Shown here piece by piece: positions 59,514 to 64,000 of a stretch of DNA of 64,000 nucleotides. A model generated the notes under the pieces. It did not search any database and was not told the DNA's origin. It saw only the letters and a list, made by a program, of their open reading frames with translations. Every line of letters starts with the position of its first letter. Position 1 is the first letter of the stretch. Location of the stretch: the NCBI RefSeq assembly GCF_901709675.1, contig NC_051089.1, forward strand, positions 17,542,008 to 17,606,007, written 5' to 3'. The DNA is from Syngnathus acus. Taxonomy: Eukaryota; Chordata; Actinopteri; Syngnathiformes; Syngnathidae. A program made the position numbers and the translations under genes.

Positions 59514-59927
59514 TCATTTAAAAGATAGTCCGGAGCTACGGTGGATGTAGCGGCGACGGCGGAGGATCCCAGCCTTGCTGGCAGCTGAGGCAGCAGCAGC
59601 AGGGAGACGGTGATTATTGTTGAAATGATGAAGATCAGCAGCAGTGTAGACAAATGGACGAGAAGTTAGTGGAATGGAAGCCCGGAGTAGCAGAAGTGAT
59701 AGTTCATGCAGGAGATGCGACGTCACAGCAGCAGGGAATAATCCAGAAAAAATGGAAAAAACGGCTAGTAGCTGGTTAACTAGAAGTTGGTAGGCAGTGA
59801 AATGCATGGAAGCAGCAGTGGACCGAGTCGTGATGTCGGTGGAGTGGGTGGTGGTGTTGGTCAATCCCGACTGTACCCGTGCAAACGGCACGCCCCAGTG
59901 TGTCATGGCGGCACACAGCCGAGCCAC
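59514..59927 (-). pseudogene. Possible L2 ORF1 or leader-encoded frame
   Basis: 137-codon minus-strand frame, Ala/Ser/Leu/His-rich with LLLLRASIPLTSRPFVYTAA and a basic end LRRRRYIHRSSGL. No RNA-binding motif or zinc knuckle. Its position directly upstream of the endonuclease suggests it is part of the L2 leader. The opposite strand carries Gly/Arg-rich shadows. Functional status unknown. Confidence 0.35.
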
Positions 59928-60330
59928 GACCGGCGAGCTCGCAGCGAGCGGGTGCTCCCCCCGAGGACGCCGGCCAAGTGGCCAGCAAGTTGGGTTGGAG
60001 CCGTTTGCCGAGCCAAGAGCAAGCAGCTACAGGCTCAGAGCCGGGAGGTAGGAGGGTCCGGTTGTGGGTTGGCTAGCTGGCTAGCGTAGCTCGTAGTCAG
60101 AGGGAACGGGATCGGAGAGGTGCGAGCAGAGCTCCAGCGATACGCGGTGGGCAGGAGAAAAGGCGAGAAAAAAAAAAAAAAAAAAAAACGGGCACACTTA
60201 AAACGGGAAACACAAAACAGACAGGGGACAAACAAATAGATGACACGGTTCGGGGTAGAAGCGGCACTCAACAGTCCAGACGCCAGCGTTGCTCTAACCC
60301 GGAAGACAAGAAAAGGGGGCGGGGGGGGAT

Positions 60331-60728
60331 ATAATCAATTATATTTATATTGCACTTTACATTGCATAGAATCTCAAAGTGCTACAGAAATGCTTTCTTA
60401 AAAAGAAATGTCTTAAGGCCGTTTTTAAATGTGTCAACTGACTGTGGTGCTCTCAGGTGGACTGGGAGGGCATTCCACAGTTCAGGGGAGACAGAGCAGA
60501 AAGCCCAGCCTCCCATGGAGCGGAGGTCTGTCTTGGAGGTTTTGAGGAGGTGGGTGTTTGATGATGGTCTTCCTAAGTCCAGTATTAAAAGTCTACAGTT
60601 AGTACAAAATGCTGCGGCGAGACTACTCACACGGAAGAGAAAATATGATCACATTACCCCAATATTAGTCAACTTACATTGGCTCCCGGTTCATTTAAGA
60701 TGTGACTTCAAGGTTCTTCTATACCTGA
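60331..60728. mobile_element. L2-like LINE 3' fragment with 5' inversion
   Basis: 60331-60575 on the minus strand encodes the RT C-terminal end (WAFCSVSPELWNALPVHLRA, DTFKNGLKTFLFKK) and the 3' end. 60576-60728 on the plus strand encodes the preceding part (LQLVQNAAARLLTRKRKYDH, LVNLHWLPVHLRCDFKVLL). Joined head-to-head, this is the arrangement produced by twin priming. Confidence 0.75.
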
Positions 60729-61202
60729 GCCTCTGAGTGTCGCCCATGTTGGCGTCCGAGGCCTGAACGCAGGTGACAAAGTGTCCCGGCGGCGCCAGCT
60801 GGCTGACAAAGGCCTCGTAGAGTGTCCGGCTGAAGTCGGGCGGGTTGTCGTTGGTGTCGGCCACTCCCACCGTGATGCTGACGATGCTGCTGAGCGCCGG
60901 ATCGCCCCGTTTGTCGCACGCACCACAAAATTGAAGCGCAGCCTGCGCTCGTAGTCAAGCAGCCGCACCGTCAGCAACAGGCCGCTGTTGTGATCCATGT
61001 GGAAGTAGTCGCTGCTGTTGTGGATGTCCGACACCATCTCGTAGCTCACCCTGGAGTTCTTGTCCGAGTCTTGATCCTGAGCAGAAACCTGTAGGACACT
61101 GGTTCCGATCATGGCGTTCTCAGGCAGCACGGCCGAGTACACAGGCTTCTGGAAGACAGGCGCGTTGTCGTTGACGTCCTGCACCACCACGTCCACGTCC
61201 AC
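60727..61202 (-). pseudogene. Fat-like cadherin exon fragment with one frameshift
   Basis: The minus strand encodes the end of one cadherin repeat and a whole following one: VVVQDVNDNAPVFQKPVYSA, VLPENAMIGTSVLQVSAQDQ (with DQDSDKN calcium motif), HNSGLLLTVRLLDYERR, RFNFVVRATNG. At 60901-60908 one base is missing; from there the next frame reads DPALSSIVSITVGVADTNDN then PPDFSRTLYEAFVSQLAPPG and HFVTCVQASDANMGDTQRLR. DxNDNxP, DxD and LDYE are the calcium-binding signatures of classical and Fat/Dachsous-type cadherin repeats. Sequence is GC-rich and otherwise undamaged, unlike its surroundings. Both sides are cut by LINEs (L2 inversion below, Rex1-like copy above). No splice sites flank it. The specific fat paralogue cannot be told. 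Confidence 0.8.
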
Positions 61203-61235
61203 TTTTATTCACCACGTGAGTTCTCCTCGATCGTT

Positions 61236-61994
61236 ATGGCCGCTGTTAACATTCCACCACACGCACATGCGATCGAAGCCATGCAGCTGCTGGCTGACCA
61301 GGTAACAGACATGGAGAAAAAATTACCAAACTCACTGATCATTGTTCTGGGTGATTTTAACAGAGCGAACCTCGCTCACGAACTCCCCATATACAGACAG
61401 CACCTAACGTGTTCCACCAGAGGGACACAGACACTGAATCACTGCTACACCGTAATAAAGGACGCATACCGCTCTGTGCCCCGTGCAGCTTTAGGACTCT
61501 CGGACCACTGTCTAGTTCATCTGATCCCAACCTACAGGCAGAAATTAAAAACGTCTAAGCCTGTGGTGAGGACTGTGAGGAAATGTACAGTCGAGTCAAA
61601 GCAGGACCTCCAGACCTGCTTTGACTGCACCGATTGGGGTGTTTTTGAAGCTGCAGCTTCAGACCTGCATGAACTCACCGATACTGTGACATCATACATT
61701 AGCTTTTGTGAGAACTTGTGTGTGCAGACTAAGACCTTCTGCGCGTACAACAACAACAAACCTTGGTTTACACCAAACCTCAGGATGCTGCGCAAAGCCA
61801 AGGAGGAGGCCTACAGGAGTGGGGACCGGGACCTGTTCAGGCAGACCAGGAACACACTGAACCAAGAGATCAGGAAAGCCAAGAGGTGTTATGGGGAGAG
61901 CCTGGGGAGACGCCTCGCTGCCAATCCTGATCCCTCAACAGTGTGGAACGGCCTGCAGAGCATCACGGGCTTCAAGAAACCAACCGTCCTGTAG
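61236..61994 (+). pseudogene. Endonuclease and linker of Rex1/CR1-like LINE
   Basis: Frame of about 250 codons: MAAVNIPPHAHAIEAMQLLA, LIIVLGDFNRANLAHELPIY (GDFN), TRGTQTLNHCYTVIKDAY and [20 protein letters not shown] (catalytic SDH), then the linker [40 protein letters not shown] and STVWNGLQSITGFKKPTV. The N-terminal endonuclease residues are missing by 5' truncation. The frame ends at the hAT border; after the hAT the protein would continue with a segment reading ENPRLANQLNRFYCRF at about 62750. The endonuclease would nick target DNA for reverse transcription; this copy cannot act because its N-terminus is lost. Confidence 0.78.
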
Positions 61995-61996
61995 AG

Positions 61997-62745
61997 GAGG
62001 GATGCCCAACCCCCGGTCCGCGGACCGATACCGGTCCGTGGGTCACTTGGTACCGGGCCACCAAGCCGCACAGAAAAAGCGACGATCAATTAATTCAGGT
62101 CAAGACGCTCGTCCCGGTCACGTGACATGTTTCCCCAGTCGAGCCTGCAAAGCTAGCAAAAATGAGTAAAAATTTACTTTGACAAATATAAAAAAAATTG
62201 GCGATTCTTTCCCAATTACATCCGCCGGTTCAAGCCCAACGAGGAGACGGAGAAGAAGAGGCTACGACTTCTAAGAAAAGGAAAGCTGCATTTAAAAGAA
62301 CATATCTGGAGTCCGACTTAAAATATGGATTTATCGCCACAAGTGACTGACGCGCTAAGCCCACTCTGCATAATATGTGGCGACAGGCTATCTAACGAGG
62401 CAATGAAGCCTTCGACACATGGAGACCAAGCATCCTGCATTAAAAGACAAACCATAACCACTTCAGGTGTCAATGTCTCCGATTACGCCTAGATGGGACC
62501 GGCTCGTTTCTGAGAAACAAGCTCAGTGCTCCCACTAATTCAACATAATGGTGAATTTTATTTTTATGTCGTTTATACTTGTTTTTATGCCAGTTGTATC
62601 ATTTTGTTTCATCATATTTATATATTTATTATAAATGTATTATTTATTCATATAAATGTATTATTTATTTATATAAAGGCCGGTCCGCGAAAATATTTCT
62701 GACACGTAACCGGTCCGTGGCGCATAAAAAGGTTGGGGACCACTG
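61997..62745. mobile_element. hAT element (CAGTGGTCCCCAACC family), 749 bp, 8-bp TSD
   Basis: Left end gagggatgcccaaccccc (diverged); right end ggttggggaccactg; direct repeat ctgtagag at 61989-61996 and 62746-62753. Around 62250-62450 the plus strand encodes a broken version of the transposase N-terminus seen at 21904-22188 (SKKRKAAFKR-like, METKHPALKDKP-like). Confidence 0.92.
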
Positions 62746-62929
62746 CTGTAGAGAACCCAAGGCTTGCAAACCAGCTAAACAGGTTTTACTGCAGGTTTAA
62801 ACGGTCCACCCACACAACAGGACCTCCTGCAGTACAATCAACACACACACCTCCACCCACAACCCCTCTGTCCACACCTCCATCGTCGTTATCACCTACT
62901 CTCTCTCTCTTTCAGAAGCCGCGCCTGCA

Positions 62930-64000
62930 CTCCAGATCCGCGAGGAGGAGGTGTGTCAGATGTTCGGGAGGCAAAAGGTCAGTAAAGCACCAGGCCCAGA
63001 CGGCGTGTCCCCCTCCTGCTTGAGAGTCTGTGCTGAACAACTGGCACCCACTTTTGCACGGATCTTCGACCGTTCCCTGGAGCTGTGTGAGGTTCCCTCG
63101 TGCTTCAAGATCTCCACCATTGTACCGGTGGCCAAGAAGCCCGCCATCACAGGTTTGAATGATTACAGACCTGTCGCCCTGACATCTGTGGTCATGAAAT
63201 CCTTTGAGAGGTTGGTGTTGAACCACCTGAAGTACATTACGGGCCCCCTGCTCGACCCCCTGCAGTTTGCCTACCGGGCAAACAGGTTGGTGGACGATGC
63301 GGTCAACGTGGGACTGCACTACATCCTGCAACACCGAGACGCCCCAGGGACGTATGCCAGGATCCTGTTTGTGGACTTCAGCTCGGTGTTCAACACCATC
63401 GCTCCTGACATCCTCCACCAGAAGCTCATCCAGCCTGCGGTTCCTGCTCCACCTGTCAGTGGATCACCAGCTTCCTGACGAACAGGAGACAGCATGTGAG
63501 GCTGGGGACCATCACATCAGACACCTGGACCACCAACACTGGTGCCCCCCAGGGGTGCGTCCTCTCCCCACTGCTATTCTCTCGCTATACCAATGATTGC
63601 TCCTCGGGCGACTCTTCTGTGAAGCTCCTGAAGTATGTGGACAACACCACTCTCATCGGACTGATCCGGGACGGTGACGAGACTGCGTACAGACAGGAGG
63701 TGGAGCGGCTGGTCCACCACCTGGAGCTGAACCCGCTCAAGACCGTGGAGATGACAGTGGATGTCAGGAGAGACCCTTCATCACTTCCACCTCTCACTAT
63801 CCTCACGAATGCTATTTCCTCCACAGACACCTTCAAGTTCCTGGGATCCACAATCTCTCGGGACCTGAAATGGACCTGCCACATAGACTCTGCCCGGAAG
63901 AAGTATTTTCAGAGACAGCTCAGGAAGTTCAACTTGCCACATGAGCTGCTGAAGACCTTCTATACTGCCATCATCCAGTCTATCCTCTGGACCTCCATTA
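62930..64000 (+). pseudogene. RT of Rex1/CR1-like LINE, frameshifted, catalytic box YVDN
   Basis: After an R-E-E-E-V start the frame reads CQMFGRQKVSKAPGPDGVSP, CLRVCAEQLAPTFARIFDRS, NDYRPVALTSVVMKSFERL and FVDFSSVFNTIAPDI (first Asp present). At about 63450 a one-base loss in a C-run (compare the copy at 8042-9645) shifts the frame, and the 63478 stop follows. In the corrected frame GAPQGCVLSPLLFS continues, but the YADD box is YVDN (63634-63645). Codons around WCNQN are deleted (near 63718). Three independent defects make this copy inactive. It continues past the window end through LRKFNLPHELLKTFYTAIIQ. Confidence 0.8.

Larger units (their letters stand above)
55428..60310 (-). mobile_element. 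L2-like LINE, near full length, minus strand
   Basis: Order on the minus strand: GC-rich 5' leader (to about 59930), a short upstream frame (59514-59927) that may be a degraded ORF1, endonuclease (about 59420-58442), an in-frame Rex1-like insertion (58441-57434), reverse transcriptase (57433-55552), 3' UTR and (TTA)n tail. Length without the insertion is about 3.9 kb. An A-run at 60166-60188 interrupts the leader. Two defects are clear: the Rex1 insertion and a lost RT catalytic residue. Confidence 0.85.
61203..64000 (+). mobile_element. Rex1/CR1-like LINE, plus strand, split by a hAT, runs off the window
   Basis: Same family as 8042-9645. 5'-truncated in the endonuclease at 61203. The endonuclease/linker continues to 61994, resumes after the hAT at 62754, and the RT follows from about 62930 to the window end. 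A C-run deletion near 63450 shifts the frame. Confidence 0.82.

Noticed and set aside
60166-60188. Poly(A) tail of a retrocopy
   Set aside because: The A-run lies inside the L2 leader with L2-like sequence on both sides and no processed gene next to it.
1-64000. A new multi-gene defence, biosynthetic or regulatory system
   Set aside because: Apart from bnc1, one possible secreted-protein exon and a cadherin fragment, all recognisable coding sequence belongs to transposons. No gene cluster is visible.

Overview
The window looks like teleost fish nuclear DNA. It is a TE-dense, intron-rich stretch containing Rex1/CR1-like and L2-like LINEs, many hAT and TA-target DNA transposons, tRNA-derived SINEs, solo LTRs and dinucleotide microsatellites. 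The only clearly recognised host gene is basonuclin 1 (bnc1) on the minus strand. I cannot name the species from the sequence.

Host genes. Three bnc1 exons are visible with consistent splice sites and phases: exon 2 (37852-37954), exon 3 (33134-33369) and the large exon 4 (18348-20378). Exon 1 was not found. The first zinc-finger pair and the nuclear localisation motif are intact. The second zinc-finger pair is degenerate (zinc ligands lost, two offsetting indels) and is followed by a stop, and the third pair is not visible, so the encoded protein is truncated or the C-terminal part of the gene is decaying. On the plus strand, just past the bnc1 3' end, 17559-17753 looks like a first coding exon of an unidentified secreted or membrane protein. 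At 60727-61202 a Fat-like cadherin exon fragment with one frameshift is trapped between LINEs.

Layout. 1-16.6 kb: nested transposon remnants (LINE, Gypsy-like gag/pol, SINE, hAT, a solo LTR). 17.5-20.4 kb: the unknown plus-strand exon and bnc1 exon 4. 20.4-33.1 kb: bnc1 intron 3, with nested TA/hAT elements, a 152-bp satellite carrying a 24-bp minisatellite, and a Tigger-like element split by a Rex1-like LINE. 33.1-38 kb: exons 3 and 2 separated by a hAT with a nested fold-back element, a solo LTR and a TA MITE. 38-55 kb: upstream or intron 1 DNA with a 3-kb LINE split by a hAT, a 251-bp tandem array and a segmental tandem duplication carrying a hAT in one copy only. 55.4-60.3 kb: a nearly full-length L2-like LINE with a Rex1-like fragment inserted in frame. 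60.3-64 kb: an inverted L2 fragment, the cadherin fragment, and a Rex1-like LINE interrupted by a hAT and running off the window end.

Many element boundaries are defined by target-site duplications readable directly from the sequence (8 bp for hAT, TA for the CCGTA-family and Tigger elements, 5 bp for solo LTRs), and two elements have paralogous empty sites inside this same window. I found no evidence of a new multi-gene system. The most interesting items are the decaying C-terminus of bnc1, the in-frame L2/Rex1 chimeric ORF, the captured cadherin exon, and a group of TA-target MITE families sharing one TIR architecture.
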